From: Bacillota bacterium | GTDB lineage: Bacteria > Bacillota > Sulfobacillia > Sulfobacillales > Sulfobacillaceae | DNA: 64,000 nucleotides | Reading direction: 5' to 3' | Assembly (NCBI GenBank): GCA_026627385.1 | Contig: JAPNUR010000002.1 | Coordinates: 186,001-250,000, forward strand | Part shown: piece by piece, positions 1 to 8,566 of the stretch | Numbering within the stretch: position 1 is the first letter of the stretch | Layout of the letters: each line of letters begins with the position of its first letter | Position numbers and translations under genes: made by a program | Notes under the pieces: generated by a model | Database searches by the model: none | What the model saw: the letters and a program-made list of their open reading frames with translations, nothing else | What the model was told of the DNA's origin: nothing

Positions 1-1349
1 TCCGCCACACCGGCATCACCGCGTTGGCTCGGGCTGTGCGTGAGGATATTGACGCGGTCTGGGACGCCATTCGTGAGGCCGAATACCCTCAAATTCACAT
101 TGTGCTGGGCGTCTCAGATATTCACTTAGAAGGCAAGTTTCGTCGGTCGCGTGAAGAGATCCTGGCGATGGGCGTCGAAGCCGTCCGCTACGCCAAGCAG
201 TTTACTCCTTATGTCCAATACTCGACGGAAGATGCGGGTCGAGCCGACTTAAACTACCTTAAGCAAACGGTGGAAGCGGTGATTAAGGCGGGGGCCACGG
301 TGGTGAACATTCCGGACACCACCGGCTACTGTGATCCCGAGGAGTTTGGTCACATCATTCACGTGTTAAAGACAGAGGTTCCCAACATTGATCAAGCACT
401 GTTGTCTGTACATTGTCACAATGATTTAGGCATGGCCACGGCCAATACCTTGGCAGCGGTGAAAAATGGGGCGCGCCGGGTTGAAGTGACCATAAACGGG
501 CTGGGTGAGCGGGCAGGCAATACGGCGTTGGAAGAGGTCGTCATGGCGATCAGGGTCAAGCCTGAATTCTACCAAGTCACCACCAACATTAGAACTGAAG
601 AGATTGCGCGGACGAGTCGGTTGGTGTCGAGTTTAACGGGCATTTGGGTGCAGCCCAACAAGGCCATTGTGGGGTCCAATGCGTTTGCGCACTCATCCGG
701 CATCCACCAAGATGGCGTCTTGAAAAACCGTCAGACGTATGAAATTATTGACCCGCGTTGGGTAGGCATTACCGAATCCCGCATGGTGCTCACGGCCCGC
801 AGCGGTCGTCATGCGGTGCGCGCGAGATTACGCGAGCTCGGCCGGGAATTAGACGACGCGCGATTTGAGCAATTTCACCGCCAGTTTCTGGATTTGGCTG
901 ATCGCAAAAAGGAAGTCTACGATGAAGATTTGTTGGCTCTTTTAGCCGAGGAGGAGCGAGCACCGCAACGTCAGGGTTATGAGCTGACCTCACTGGAGGT
1001 GACGCTGGGGAGCCAGCGCAACCCGTCGGCTCGCGTGGGGTTGCGGTTGCCGGACGGCCGCGAAGCGGAGGCCGAGGCCACCGGATCAGGGCCAGTGGAT
1101 GCTGCCTATCGCGCCATTGATTCCCTCATTAGCCGGGAGTCGCGATTGCTGGAGTTTTCCTTGCAATCCGTTACCGAAGGGATTGATGCGCAAGCGCGCG
1201 TGTCGGTGCGGTTGGAGATTGATGGCGAAGTGTTTGTCGGGCGGGGTGTCGATTCCGATATTGTTCTGTCGGGGGTGAAAGCCTATCTCGACGCCTGGAA
1301 TCGCGCGTTGTTTCGCCGCGAGGTGGCTTCCTACCAGCAGGTGCCGTAA
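1..1349 (+). CDS. leuA: 2-isopropylmalate synthase, 5'-truncated by window edge
   Basis: Condenses acetyl-CoA with 2-oxoisovalerate, the first committed step of leucine synthesis, in the cytoplasm. The reading frame is open from base 3, so the start lies outside the window and the N-terminal part with the first catalytic residues is missing. Visible are the metal-ligand motif HCHND (bases 411-425), the NGLGERAGNTALEEV motif, the middle linker region with AFAHSSGIHQDG, and the C-terminal leucine-binding regulatory domain from about base 970 (LTSLEVTLGSQ onward), so feedback inhibition by leucine is expected. It ends before a non-coding stretch holding the trp leader. About 448 codons are present; the full family length is about 510-520. 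The alternative, homocitrate or citramalate synthase, is less likely from the motif spacing, but cannot be excluded without the N-terminus. Confidence 0.93.
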   Translation, partial: RHTGITALARAVREDIDAVWDAIREAEYPQIHIVLGVSDIHLEGKFRRSREEILAMGVEAVRYAKQFTPYVQYSTEDAGRADLNYLKQTVEAVIKAGATVVNIPDTTGYCDPEEFGHIIHVLKTEVPNIDQALLSVHCHNDLGMATANTLAAVKNGARRVEVTINGLGERAGNTALEEVVMAIRVKPEFYQVTTNIRTEEIARTSRLVSSLTGIWVQPNKAIVGSNAFAHSSGIHQDGVLKNRQTYEIIDPRWVGITESRMVLTARSGRHAVRARLRELGRELDDARFEQFHRQFLDLADRKKEVYDEDLLALLAEEERAPQRQGYELTSLEVTLGSQRNPSARVGLRLPDGREAEAEATGSGPVDAAYRAIDSLISRESRLLEFSLQSVTEGIDAQARVSVRLEIDGEVFVGRGVDSDIVLSGVKAYLDAWNRALFRREVASYQQVP

Positions 1350-1437
1350 ATCCGTCATGCGTGTTGGGAGCCGGGGGGCGGGGCGCATGGCGCTTTTCAA
1401 TCCGTCCGAATGAGGAGTATCATTGGGCGTCGTTCTA

Positions 1438-1446
1438 TGTTATAAT
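1438..1446 (+). promoter_or_regulatory. Extended -10 promoter of the trp leader
   Basis: TGTTATAAT matches an extended -10 element (TGn plus TATAAT). No good -35 stands at the right distance, as expected for this promoter class. Transcription would begin near 1453, giving a leader of about 365 bases before trpE that contains the whole T-box. Confidence 0.55.
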
Positions 1447-1529
1447 GCGAATGGCAGAAAATCTCCTACAAGGCGGGATGAGAATCGTCTTCAGTCGCGA
1501 TGGGCAGTGGCTTGTAGGGGTTGTAGGGT

Positions 1530-1806
1530 TCAGGTCATACGGCAAGGCAATGAATGGGAAGAGTAACCGACAGGCAAACCGTTCAGCGAGCCGGGGAGGG
1601 TGTGAGCTCGGCAGGAAGCGGTCGGCGAATGGGCCCAAGAGCTGCTACCCGAACAACAGTAGGCGTAGCCGGGCTCTTCCTCCGTTATCCAGGAAGGCAT
1701 ATTTGGATGCGAGAGCATCCCGTATGACTAAGTGAGGCATGAGCCTAAGTGGGGTGGCACCGCGGAGCAACCTTCGTCCCGAGGGATGAGGGTTGAATTA
1801 TTTTTG
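1530..1806 (+). promoter_or_regulatory. T-box riboswitch, tryptophan-specific, upstream of trpE
   Basis: The Stem I parts can be read in order: AGTA S-turn (about 1561), CCGAC pairing with GTCGG, the CAGCGAGC motif, the GGGTG distal loop, then the specifier loop with TGG at 1630-1632, a Trp codon. The antiterminator T-box sequence GGGTGGCACCGCGG is at 1752-1765. Its bulge reads TGGC, whose last base would pair with a G discriminator, as in bacterial tRNA-Trp. A competing 12-bp terminator hairpin follows (about 1770-1793) with a T-rich tract to 1805. Uncharged tRNA-Trp should therefore favour read-through into trpE. A 124-codon frame across this region is a chance frame. Confidence 0.93.
1770..1806 (+). 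terminator. T-box-controlled attenuator before trpE
   Basis: AACCTTCGTCCC pairs with GGGATGAGGGTT in a 12-bp stem with G-U pairs and a GAG loop, followed by TTATTTTT. It is the terminator alternative to the antiterminator of the T-box. Confidence 0.88.
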
Positions 1807-1819
1807 CGGAGGGACAATT

Positions 1820-3268
1820 GTGCAGATCACGAAAGCGCTGCCGGGGGAAGACGTGTGGGATGACGGGCAAGCCCAACACGTGGCGTTGGTGCGACGGTAC
1901 GCGGTCGACCAGTTGACACCGATTTCAGCGTTTTTGCGGCTGAGGTCGTTAGGCGCCCATACGTTATTGGAAAGTGTCGAAGGTGACGATAAGATGGCCC
2001 GTTACTCCTTTATCGCCCTGGGGGAGTGGGCGCGTCTAAGCGAAGAGAATGGCGAGGCGGTATTAATATCAGCCGGCGGTGAGGAGCGCAGCCAAGACCC
2101 CCGCGAACTTTTGCGGCGGCAACACAGTCGTCAACGGATTGCTGTGCCCCGTGAGGTGGAATTGCCCTTTGTGGGCGGTGCCGTGGGTTACTTTGCCTAC
2201 GACTGGGTGCGCTTCTTAGAAACGTTGCCCCGACGCCACCGGCAGCGTGGTCCATTGTGGGAATGGGTGTGGCCTAAAGCCGTTGTGGCGTTTGACCATC
2301 CTCGGCAATTGGTCACCGTGATCGTGGAAACGCCCCGCGATCAAATTGAACAAGGGCGGACGCGACTGGAAATTTTGGTGGAAGCCTTGCGCCAACCGCT
2401 CATGCTGGCGGAACCACTGATCCGGACGCTGACCCGGGTCAGCTCCACGGTGCAGCGTGAAGACTTTGTGGCGATGGTCCAGCGCGCGAAAGAATATATT
2501 GCGGCGGGCGACATTTTTCAAGTGGTGTTGTCTCAGCGCTTGGGGGCTCGCATTGCTGGCGATCCGTTTAGCTTATACCGTCGCCTACGCCATATGAATC
2601 CTTCCCCCTATTTGTTTTATCTCGAGACGCCGCGCCGGGTGCTCGCCGGATCCTCGCCGGAAACATTGGTGCGCGTGGAAGGGCGGGTGGCGATCAATCG
2701 ACCCATTGCGGGCACGCGCCCCCGTGGGCGAACGCCCGAAGAAGACCAAGCCTTGTGGAACAATTTGATCCATGACCCTAAAGAGCGCGCCGAACATCTG
2801 ATGTTGGTTGACTTGGCGCGCAACGATTTGGGCCGCATTGCCGAGTACGGCACGGTCAAGGTGAATGCCTTTATGGTGCAAGAAAAGTATTCGCACGTGA
2901 TGCATATTGTGTCGGAAGTGCAGGGAGAAGTGCGGCCGGAGTTTGACGCGTTAGATGTGTTAAGCGCGTCATTTCCGGCGGGCACCTTAACGGGCGCCCC
3001 GAAAATTCGGGCCATGGAAATTATCGAGGAACTTGAACCGACAGCGCGCGGCGCTTACGGCGGCGTGGTGGGATATTGGTCGCATCGGGGTGACTTGGAC
3101 GCCTGCATTACCATCCGGACGGTAGAAATCGAAGACGGCATGGCCTACGTGCAGGCGGGAGCCGGGATTGTCGCTGACTCGGATCCGGTCGTGGAATATC
3201 AGGAGTCCTTGAACAAAGCGCAGGCCGCTCTTGATGTCATGGCACAGGGGGAGGACGAGTGGCTATGA
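1820..3268 (+). CDS. trpE: Anthranilate synthase component I
   Basis: Makes anthranilate from chorismate with ammonia supplied by TrpG, the first step of tryptophan synthesis. The chorismate-binding domain fills the C-terminal two-thirds: motifs SPETLVRVEG, IAGTRPRG, DLARNDLGR, FPAGTLTGAPK and AGAGIVADSDP. The N-terminal lobe with LLESVEGDDKMARYSF is the Trp feedback-binding region. A TTG at 1793 keeps the frame open but lies inside the terminator stem. The GTG at 1820, preceded by CGGAGGGA at 1807, is chosen, giving 482 residues. It overlaps trpG by 4 bases (ATGA), indicating translational coupling. Closely related PabB and MenF are possible by fold, but the trp context settles it. Confidence 0.96.
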   Translation: MQITKALPGEDVWDDGQAQHVALVRRYAVDQLTPISAFLRLRSLGAHTLLESVEGDDKMARYSFIALGEWARLSEENGEAVLISAGGEERSQDPRELLRRQHSRQRIAVPREVELPFVGGAVGYFAYDWVRFLETLPRRHRQRGPLWEWVWPKAVVAFDHPRQLVTVIVETPRDQIEQGRTRLEILVEALRQPLMLAEPLIRTLTRVSSTVQREDFVAMVQRAKEYIAAGDIFQVVLSQRLGARIAGDPFSLYRRLRHMNPSPYLFYLETPRRVLAGSSPETLVRVEGRVAINRPIAGTRPRGRTPEEDQALWNNLIHDPKERAEHLMLVDLARNDLGRIAEYGTVKVNAFMVQEKYSHVMHIVSEVQGEVRPEFDALDVLSASFPAGTLTGAPKIRAMEIIEELEPTARGAYGGVVGYWSHRGDLDACITIRTVEIEDGMAYVQAGAGIVADSDPVVEYQESLNKAQAALDVMAQGEDEWL

Positions 3269-3876
3269 TCCTGGTGATTGATAATTATGATTCATTTACG
3301 TACAACTTAGTGCAATATTTTGGCCAGATGGCGGAGGTGTCGGTAGTCCGCAACGATACCCTGACGGTGGAAGCAGCGATTGGACTGCGCCCCGCGGGTA
3401 TTGTCATTTCACCCGGGCCAGGGCGCCCCGAAGATGCCGGCATCTCAGTGCCGTTGATCCAGGCGGTAAATGGCCGCATCCCGATCTTGGGGGTTTGTTT
3501 GGGCCATCAAGCCATTGCGGTAGCCTACGGGGGGCGTATCATCCCCGCGCCGCGGTTGATGCACGGTAAGCCAGACGACATCTATCATAGTGGCCGCGGA
3601 TTATTTCGCGATTTGCCGAATCCGCTGGTCGGCGGCCGATATCATTCCCTGGCGGTTGACGTCAGCGGCATTGAAGCGCTGTCCGTGGATGCGGTCACCC
3701 ATGACGGCACCGTCATGGCGATTTCCCACCAACAGCACCCGGTGTACGGGTTGCAATTTCATCCCGAATCGGTGCTGACACCGGAAGGCATGACCTTGAT
3801 TACCCGCTTTGTGGAGTTAACGAAGTTGTCGAAATCGGGCGCGGCGCCAGGAAGAGGTACGACGAGCGATGAATGA
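3265..3876 (+). CDS. trpG: Anthranilate synthase component II, glutamine amidotransferase
   Basis: Class I amidotransferase that hydrolyses glutamine and passes ammonia to TrpE. The catalytic triad is visible: Cys in GVCLGHQA, and His and Glu in FHPES. The oxyanion motif is SPGPGRPEDAG. The start chosen is ATG 3265, overlapping the trpE stop and about 10 bases after GGGGAGG; a GTG at 3259 sits too close to that site. At 203 residues it has the usual single-domain length. In many Firmicutes one such subunit also serves PabB, so this protein may be shared with folate synthesis (inference). Confidence 0.95.
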   Translation: MILVIDNYDSFTYNLVQYFGQMAEVSVVRNDTLTVEAAIGLRPAGIVISPGPGRPEDAGISVPLIQAVNGRIPILGVCLGHQAIAVAYGGRIIPAPRLMHGKPDDIYHSGRGLFRDLPNPLVGGRYHSLAVDVSGIEALSVDAVTHDGTVMAISHQQHPVYGLQFHPESVLTPEGMTLITRFVELTKLSKSGAAPGRGTTSDE

Positions 3877-4918
3877 GGGTTTGGTGATGAGCAGTCTGGA
3901 GGCACTTAGCCGCGGAGAGCGGCTTGACGAGCAGGCCGCCTATCAGCTGATGGATAGCATCATGCGTGGCGAGGCGACGCCTATTCAGCTAGCCGGAGTG
4001 CTGATGGCGTTGAGGGTGCGCGGAGAAACGGTGGACGAGCTTACCGGGTTTGCGCGGGCGATGCGGGAGCATGCGGTTTCGGTGCCAGTGGCGTCGCGGC
4101 CTCTCATGGACACCTGTGGTACTGGAGGCGATGGCGCGAAGACGTTTAATGTGTCCACGGTGGCGGCATTGGTGGTGGCGGCGGCCGGTATGCCGGTGGC
4201 AAAACATGGGAACCGGGCCGCGACCTCGCAGAGTGGCAGCGCGGACCTTTTGGAAGCGCTGGGCGTGGAGTTGTTGAGCAATCCCGCGGATGTGGCCCAC
4301 CTCATTGATGAAGTGGGGTTCGGTTTCCTTTTTGCCCAATCCGTTCACACCTCCATGCGTTATGCTGGTCCCACGCGACGGGAGCTGGGCGTGCGGACGG
4401 TGTTCAACATATTAGGCCCATTGACCAATCCTTGTGCCCCAGACTATCAGCTCTTAGGGGTGTTTTCCGAAAGCTGGGTGCGTCCCGTGGCAGAAGTCTT
4501 GGCGCGCTTAGGAGTTCAGCGAGCGATGGTGGTGCACGGCCATGGGGGAGTGGATGAAATCTCGCTATCGGGGCCCACGCGCTATGCCCTGGTGAGCAAT
4601 CAAGAGGTCATCGACGGCGTGCTGACGCCTGAGGACCTTGGTCTTCCCACCTATCCGGTCGGCTCGTTTCAAGGCGGCGATCCGTCGTATAACGCGGCTC
4701 TCTGTCGACGGCTAGTCATCGACCGGCAAGAGGGGCCAGCGCGCGATATCGTGGTGGCTAATGCGGGGGTGGCCCTCTATATAGGGGGGGTTGCCGAAAC
4801 GCCGCGCGAGGGTGTGCGGGTGGCAGAGCGCGTGATTGACGAGGGAGGGGCCGCGCGCATTCTCGAAAAGTTGGTTACCGTGTCTCGCGCGGTCCAAGCA
4901 GAGCGGAGGGACGCCTAA
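3869..4918 (+). CDS. trpD: Anthranilate phosphoribosyltransferase
   Basis: Transfers phosphoribose from PRPP to anthranilate. The PRPP/anthranilate motifs GTGGDGAKTFNVST and KHGNRAATSQSGSADLLEALG are intact, followed by the family's MRYAGPTRRELGVRTVFNILGPL block. At 349 residues it is standard. ATG 3869 overlaps the end of trpG by 8 bases; a second in-frame ATG at 3887 is possible but has no better ribosome site. It is not fused to TrpG. Confidence 0.96.
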   Translation: MNEGLVMSSLEALSRGERLDEQAAYQLMDSIMRGEATPIQLAGVLMALRVRGETVDELTGFARAMREHAVSVPVASRPLMDTCGTGGDGAKTFNVSTVAALVVAAAGMPVAKHGNRAATSQSGSADLLEALGVELLSNPADVAHLIDEVGFGFLFAQSVHTSMRYAGPTRRELGVRTVFNILGPLTNPCAPDYQLLGVFSESWVRPVAEVLARLGVQRAMVVHGHGGVDEISLSGPTRYALVSNQEVIDGVLTPEDLGLPTYPVGSFQGGDPSYNAALCRRLVIDRQEGPARDIVVANAGVALYIGGVAETPREGVRVAERVIDEGGAARILEKLVTVSRAVQAERRDA

Positions 4919-5688
4919 TGTTTTTAGATGCCATCACACAGGATGTGGATGAACGCGTTAAGCGGTTGTTGCCGATTGCGACTTACTGGCGGAATCAGGC
5001 CGAGCGCCGGCCCCCCGTCCGTTCGCTGAAGGCCCAGTTGGGGCAAGGCGAACGTCTTCAGATTATTGCCGAATGTAAACAAAAGTCGCCGTCCAAAGGA
5101 TGGTTAACCGATCGGTACGATCCCGTTGGCCAAGCGCGTCAATATGAGAGCGATGGCGCTGCGGCTATTTCCGTGCTCACGGAGCCGCACTATTTCGCGG
5201 GGGATTTGTCTCATTTAGAGGCGGTGCGCGAGGCGGTGGCGTTGCCGGTCTTGCGCAAGGATTTCGTGCGGCATCCGGTTCAGCTTTATGAAGCCCGCGC
5301 GCGAGGGGCGGATGCGGCGCTCATCATTGTCCGCATTGTCGACGATGCACGGCTACAGGAGCTGCTGGAGGCCGCACGGACGATAGGGTTAGAAGTGCTT
5401 GTGGAGGTGCATGCAGCGGCCGAACTTGAGCGTGCGCTGCGCCAAGGGGCGGAAATTATCGGCGTCAACAATCGCGATCTCGACACCTTTGACACCCGCC
5501 TCGAATTTTCTCATCAACTTTCTACTCTCTTGCCGCCTTCGGTGATCGCGGTCAGCGAAAGCGGCATACGTACCACGGCAGATTTGACGCAGATCCAGTC
5601 TTGGGGCTACCGTGCGGTGCTTATCGGAGAAACGCTCATGCGGGGTGCGAGCGTGCTCGCGGAGTGGACTCATGCCAGTCCGCGTTAA
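4918..5688 (+). CDS. trpC: Indole-3-glycerol-phosphate synthase
   Basis: TIM-barrel enzyme that closes the indole ring from CdRP with loss of CO2. It shows the beta-1 motif IIAECKQKSPSKGWL with the catalytic lysines and glutamate, LRKDFV with the catalytic lysine, VNNRDL, and SESGI followed by the phosphate-binding GET. At 256 residues it is monofunctional (no TrpF fusion). Its ATG shares a base with the trpD stop (TAATG), so the two are coupled. Confidence 0.96.
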   Translation: MFLDAITQDVDERVKRLLPIATYWRNQAERRPPVRSLKAQLGQGERLQIIAECKQKSPSKGWLTDRYDPVGQARQYESDGAAAISVLTEPHYFAGDLSHLEAVREAVALPVLRKDFVRHPVQLYEARARGADAALIIVRIVDDARLQELLEAARTIGLEVLVEVHAAAELERALRQGAEIIGVNNRDLDTFDTRLEFSHQLSTLLPPSVIAVSESGIRTTADLTQIQSWGYRAVLIGETLMRGASVLAEWTHASPR

Positions 5689-6244
5689 GATTTGCGGTAT
5701 TAAAGATCTTGACACCGCCCGCGGGGTCGTCGAGCTGGGCGCTGATTATTTAGGCCTGGTGTTCACGGAAAGCCCACGGCAAGTCACCTTAAGCCAGGCT
5801 GAGCGGCTGGTCGCAAGCTTGCCTACCGCGCAATTTATCGCGGTAGCGCGCGATGCGGATGATGACCTCCTCGAGGCGATGTTAGCGATCGGGGTCGTAG
5901 GCGTTCAGTTGCACGGCCGAACGCCTGCTCGCTGGATTCATCAGGTGCATCAACGAGGCAAGTTGGCTATTGCTACGCGGCTAGAAGCGGATGCCGATGT
6001 TGTGTTGCTCGACGGGGCCAATCCGGGCAGCGGGCAACCCTGGGCTTGGTATAAGCCGACTTTTCACCGGCCCATTTGGTTGGCAGGAGGCCTAAATCCC
6101 GACAATGTGGGCCGCGTGGTCAAGACCTGGCGTCCGGACGGCGTGGATGTATCAAGTGGCGTAGAACAGAACGGTGTCAAGAACTTGGAACTGGTACGCC
6201 GTTTTATCGAGGAGGTCCATCATGCTGACAACGCGAGTGCCTGA
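5672..6244 (+). CDS. trpF: Phosphoribosylanthranilate isomerase
   Basis: Isomerises PRA to CdRP, the step between TrpD and TrpC. The N-terminal motif VKICGIKD carries the catalytic cysteine; [14 protein letters not shown] holds the catalytic aspartate, and [10 protein letters not shown] and GVDVSSGVE the phosphate-binding loops. The frame is open upstream to 5612, but ATG 5672 gives the family-typical N-terminus and 190 residues, overlapping trpC by 17 bases. Confidence 0.95.
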   Translation: MPVRVKICGIKDLDTARGVVELGADYLGLVFTESPRQVTLSQAERLVASLPTAQFIAVARDADDDLLEAMLAIGVVGVQLHGRTPARWIHQVHQRGKLAIATRLEADADVVLLDGANPGSGQPWAWYKPTFHRPIWLAGGLNPDNVGRVVKTWRPDGVDVSSGVEQNGVKNLELVRRFIEEVHHADNASA

Positions 6245-7421
6245 CCGTTACGGTCGATTCGGGCCGTTTGGCGGACGGTATATTCCCGAAACATTAATGC
6301 CGGCGGTCGAGGAATTAACCCAAGCCTATCACCAAGTCCGGCGAGATCCCGAGTTTCAACGGGAACTCAACGCCCTGTTAAAGGATTACGTAGGGCGGCC
6401 GACCCCTCTCAGGCGTGCCGACCGGATGAGTCAGGCGCTAGGGTTCGATGTGTTTCTCAAGCGCGAGGATTTAAATCACACGGGGGCTCATAAGATTAAC
6501 AATACCATTGGTCAGGTGTTGCTGGCGCGCCGGATGGGTAAGACGCGGATTATCGCCGAGACCGGTGCAGGCCAACATGGGGTGGCGACGGCGACTGCCG
6601 CGGCGTTGTTTGGTCTAAAGGCAGAAATTTATATGGGTGCCGAGGATGTCAAGCGGCAAGCCCTCAATGTCTACCGCATGAAGCTATTGGGCGCCGAGGT
6701 GCATCCGGTGGAGTCTGGAACCCAGACGCTCAAAGATGCGACCAATGAGGCCATTCGCGACTGGGTGACGAATGTGCGCACGACCTTTTACGTGATCGGG
6801 TCCGTGGTTGGTCCGCATCCGTATCCGATGATGGTTCGCGATTTTCAGTCGGTCATTGGCCGCGAAGCGCGCAGCCAGATTCTGAAACTGACCGGTGAGT
6901 TGCCCACCCATATTGTGGCCTGTGTGGGAGGCGGTTCTAACAGCATGGGCATCTTTTATCCATTTCGCGAGGACCCCGTGGCGCTCGTCGGGGTGGAGGC
7001 AGCCGGTGAGGGTTTGGAGACTGGGCGGCACGCGGCCAGCATTCAGGTCGCGGAACGGGGAATTTTACACGGGAGTCTAAGCTACCTGTTGCAGGATGAA
7101 GACGGACAAATCAAGCCCGCTCATTCGATCTCGGCCGGACTAGATTATCCTGGCGTCGGCCCCGAACACGCCTATTTGCACTATACAGGCCGCGCCACCT
7201 ACGTGGCGGTGACCGATCGCCAAGCGTTAGCCGCCTTTCATCAGCTCTCCCAATGGGAAGGCATTATTCCCGCGTTAGAAAGCGCGCACGCCGTGGCTTG
7301 GGTGATCGAAGCAGCGGATCAGCTGCGGCGAGACCGGGCGCGCGTGGTGATTAACCTCTCTGGGCGCGGCGACAAGGACGTCGATCAAGTGTTTCACATG
7401 GAACAGGGGGGAGCGCAGTGA
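6222..7421 (+). CDS. trpB: Tryptophan synthase beta chain
   Basis: PLP enzyme that joins indole with serine. HTGAHKINN contains the Schiff-base lysine, [13 protein letters not shown] the catalytic glutamate region, and GGGSNS binds the PLP phosphate. ATG 6222 follows GAGGAGGT by 8 bases and yields 399 residues, beginning [17 protein letters not shown] as is usual for TrpB1. The frame is open upstream to 6174, inside trpF. It overlaps trpF by 23 bases and trpA by 4 bases. Confidence 0.97.
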   Translation: MLTTRVPDRYGRFGPFGGRYIPETLMPAVEELTQAYHQVRRDPEFQRELNALLKDYVGRPTPLRRADRMSQALGFDVFLKREDLNHTGAHKINNTIGQVLLARRMGKTRIIAETGAGQHGVATATAAALFGLKAEIYMGAEDVKRQALNVYRMKLLGAEVHPVESGTQTLKDATNEAIRDWVTNVRTTFYVIGSVVGPHPYPMMVRDFQSVIGREARSQILKLTGELPTHIVACVGGGSNSMGIFYPFREDPVALVGVEAAGEGLETGRHAASIQVAERGILHGSLSYLLQDEDGQIKPAHSISAGLDYPGVGPEHAYLHYTGRATYVAVTDRQALAAFHQLSQWEGIIPALESAHAVAWVIEAADQLRRDRARVVINLSGRGDKDVDQVFHMEQGGAQ

Positions 7422-8227
7422 CGACTAACAACAGCTTGCATGACGCGTTTCGTGCGGCCCGAGACGAAGGGCGCGCTGCGCTGATCCCCTATGTGACGGC
7501 AGGATATCCCTCGCTGAGCCGGCTTCCAGGGCTGGTGGCGGCCTTGACCGAGGCGGGCGCCGACGTGATTGAAATCGGCATCCCTTTTTCCGATCCGCTA
7601 GCTGACGGTCCGGTGTTGCAGCGCGCAGCCACCGAGGCATTGGCCAACGGCACGCGAGTTGCGCAAATTTTAGAGATGGTTCGGGATCTGACCCCGAAGG
7701 CGCCACCCATGGTGTTTTTGACCTACATTAACCCGGTATTTCGCTACGGGATCGAGCGTTTTTCCCAGGATGCGTACGATGCCGGGATGGCAGGCCTGAT
7801 TATTCCCGACCTCCCCTGGGCTGAAGGCCAAGATTTCCGGTTGGCTGCAGAGGCTAGCGGGCTTGCGCTGATACCACTGGTAGCCCCAACCTCGACGGAC
7901 AGCCACTTACACAGCATTCGCACCGCCAAAGGGTTTGTCTACGGTGTCTCGGTCACTGGGGTTACCGGTATGCGGGCGGCGGTGGATAGCGGGGTGCGCA
8001 CGTTGGTGGAGCGCGTCAGGCGCGTAGTGCCGTTACCAGTCGCCGTGGGATTCGGGATTGCTAACGCCCAACAAGCGCATGAGGTAGCTCGTTATGCGGA
8101 TGGCGTCATCGTAGGCAGTGCCCTGGTGCGCACGATCATGGAAGATCCCAGTCACGCTGAGGAAAGAGCCTATGCGTTTGTGAAGGAATTGAAAAGTGGG
8201 GTCAATCAATTGGGCTCGAAGGCTTGA
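7418..8227 (+). CDS. trpA: Tryptophan synthase alpha chain
   Basis: Cleaves indole-3-glycerol phosphate to indole, channelled to TrpB. The catalytic glutamate lies in [14 protein letters not shown], which also holds the catalytic aspartate; VSVTGVTG and VGFGI form the phosphate site. The GTG start at 7418 overlaps the trpB stop (GTGA). At 269 residues it is complete. Its TGA stop lies inside the -35 box of the following aroF promoter. Confidence 0.97.
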   Translation: MTTNNSLHDAFRAARDEGRAALIPYVTAGYPSLSRLPGLVAALTEAGADVIEIGIPFSDPLADGPVLQRAATEALANGTRVAQILEMVRDLTPKAPPMVFLTYINPVFRYGIERFSQDAYDAGMAGLIIPDLPWAEGQDFRLAAEASGLALIPLVAPTSTDSHLHSIRTAKGFVYGVSVTGVTGMRAAVDSGVRTLVERVRRVVPLPVAVGFGIANAQQAHEVARYADGVIVGSALVRTIMEDPSHAEERAYAFVKELKSGVNQLGSKA

Positions 8228-8252
8228 CACCATGCGCCAAGTGGTGTATGAT
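8224..8252 (+). promoter_or_regulatory. Sigma-A promoter for aroF-tyrA-aroA
   Basis: TTGACA (8224-8229) and TATGAT (8247-8252) are separated by exactly 17 bases. The -35 box overlaps the trpA stop codon. It separates the common aromatic genes from the trp operon and drives the second T-box leader. Confidence 0.8.
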
Positions 8253-8264
8253 GCGGAGCAATTC

Positions 8265-8523
8265 AATCACCTAAAGCAATGATCGGGAAGGGGCCCGGAG
8301 TCAAGAGGCGCAGAGAGTCGGCGTAAAGGTGAAAGCCGAACCGTTGAACCGAGGCCGTACCCCCGTGAGTGTGCATCGAAATTCGCTTGAAGAGTAGAGA
8401 ATCCGGCATCCGCCCGTTACGCGGAGCAGCTGTGTTAGCAGCTGGCAAAGTGGGTTCTGAACAAGAACCACGTAGGGTGGTACCGCGGAGAAGGCCTTCG
8501 TCCCTAAGGGATGAAGGCTTTTA
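8265..8523 (+). promoter_or_regulatory. T-box riboswitch upstream of aroF, probably Tyr or Phe
   Basis: The T-box sequence AGGGTGGTACCGCGG stands at 8474-8488 and competes with a terminator hairpin at 8490-8523. The Stem I distal part CAGAGAG...GGTG...GCCGA is at about 8310-8342, and a stem III (CAGCT/AGCTG) at about 8426-8446. The bulge is TGGT, whose T pairs with an A discriminator, fitting tRNA-Tyr or tRNA-Phe and not tRNA-Trp. A TAC at 8358-8360 is a candidate Tyr specifier, but the lower Stem I pairing is not clean, so the codon remains unsure. A 63-codon frame here is not a gene. Confidence 0.9.
8490..8523 (+). terminator. T-box-controlled attenuator before aroF
   Basis: AAGGCCTTCGTCCC pairs with GGGATGAAGGCTTTT through a TAA loop, with two to three G-U pairs. 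The downstream T-tract is short (TTTTA). Confidence 0.82.
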
Positions 8524-8566
8524 TCGTGCAAACAAGTCCAGACAGGCTAAGGAAGGGTGACAGGGC

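Noticed and set aside
1361-1735. A 124-codon + frame between leuA and trpE
   Set aside because: It lies across the trp T-box leader and has no ribosome site; the RNA structure explains the sequence.
8369-8560. A 63-codon + frame before aroF
   Set aside because: It runs through the second T-box and its terminator.
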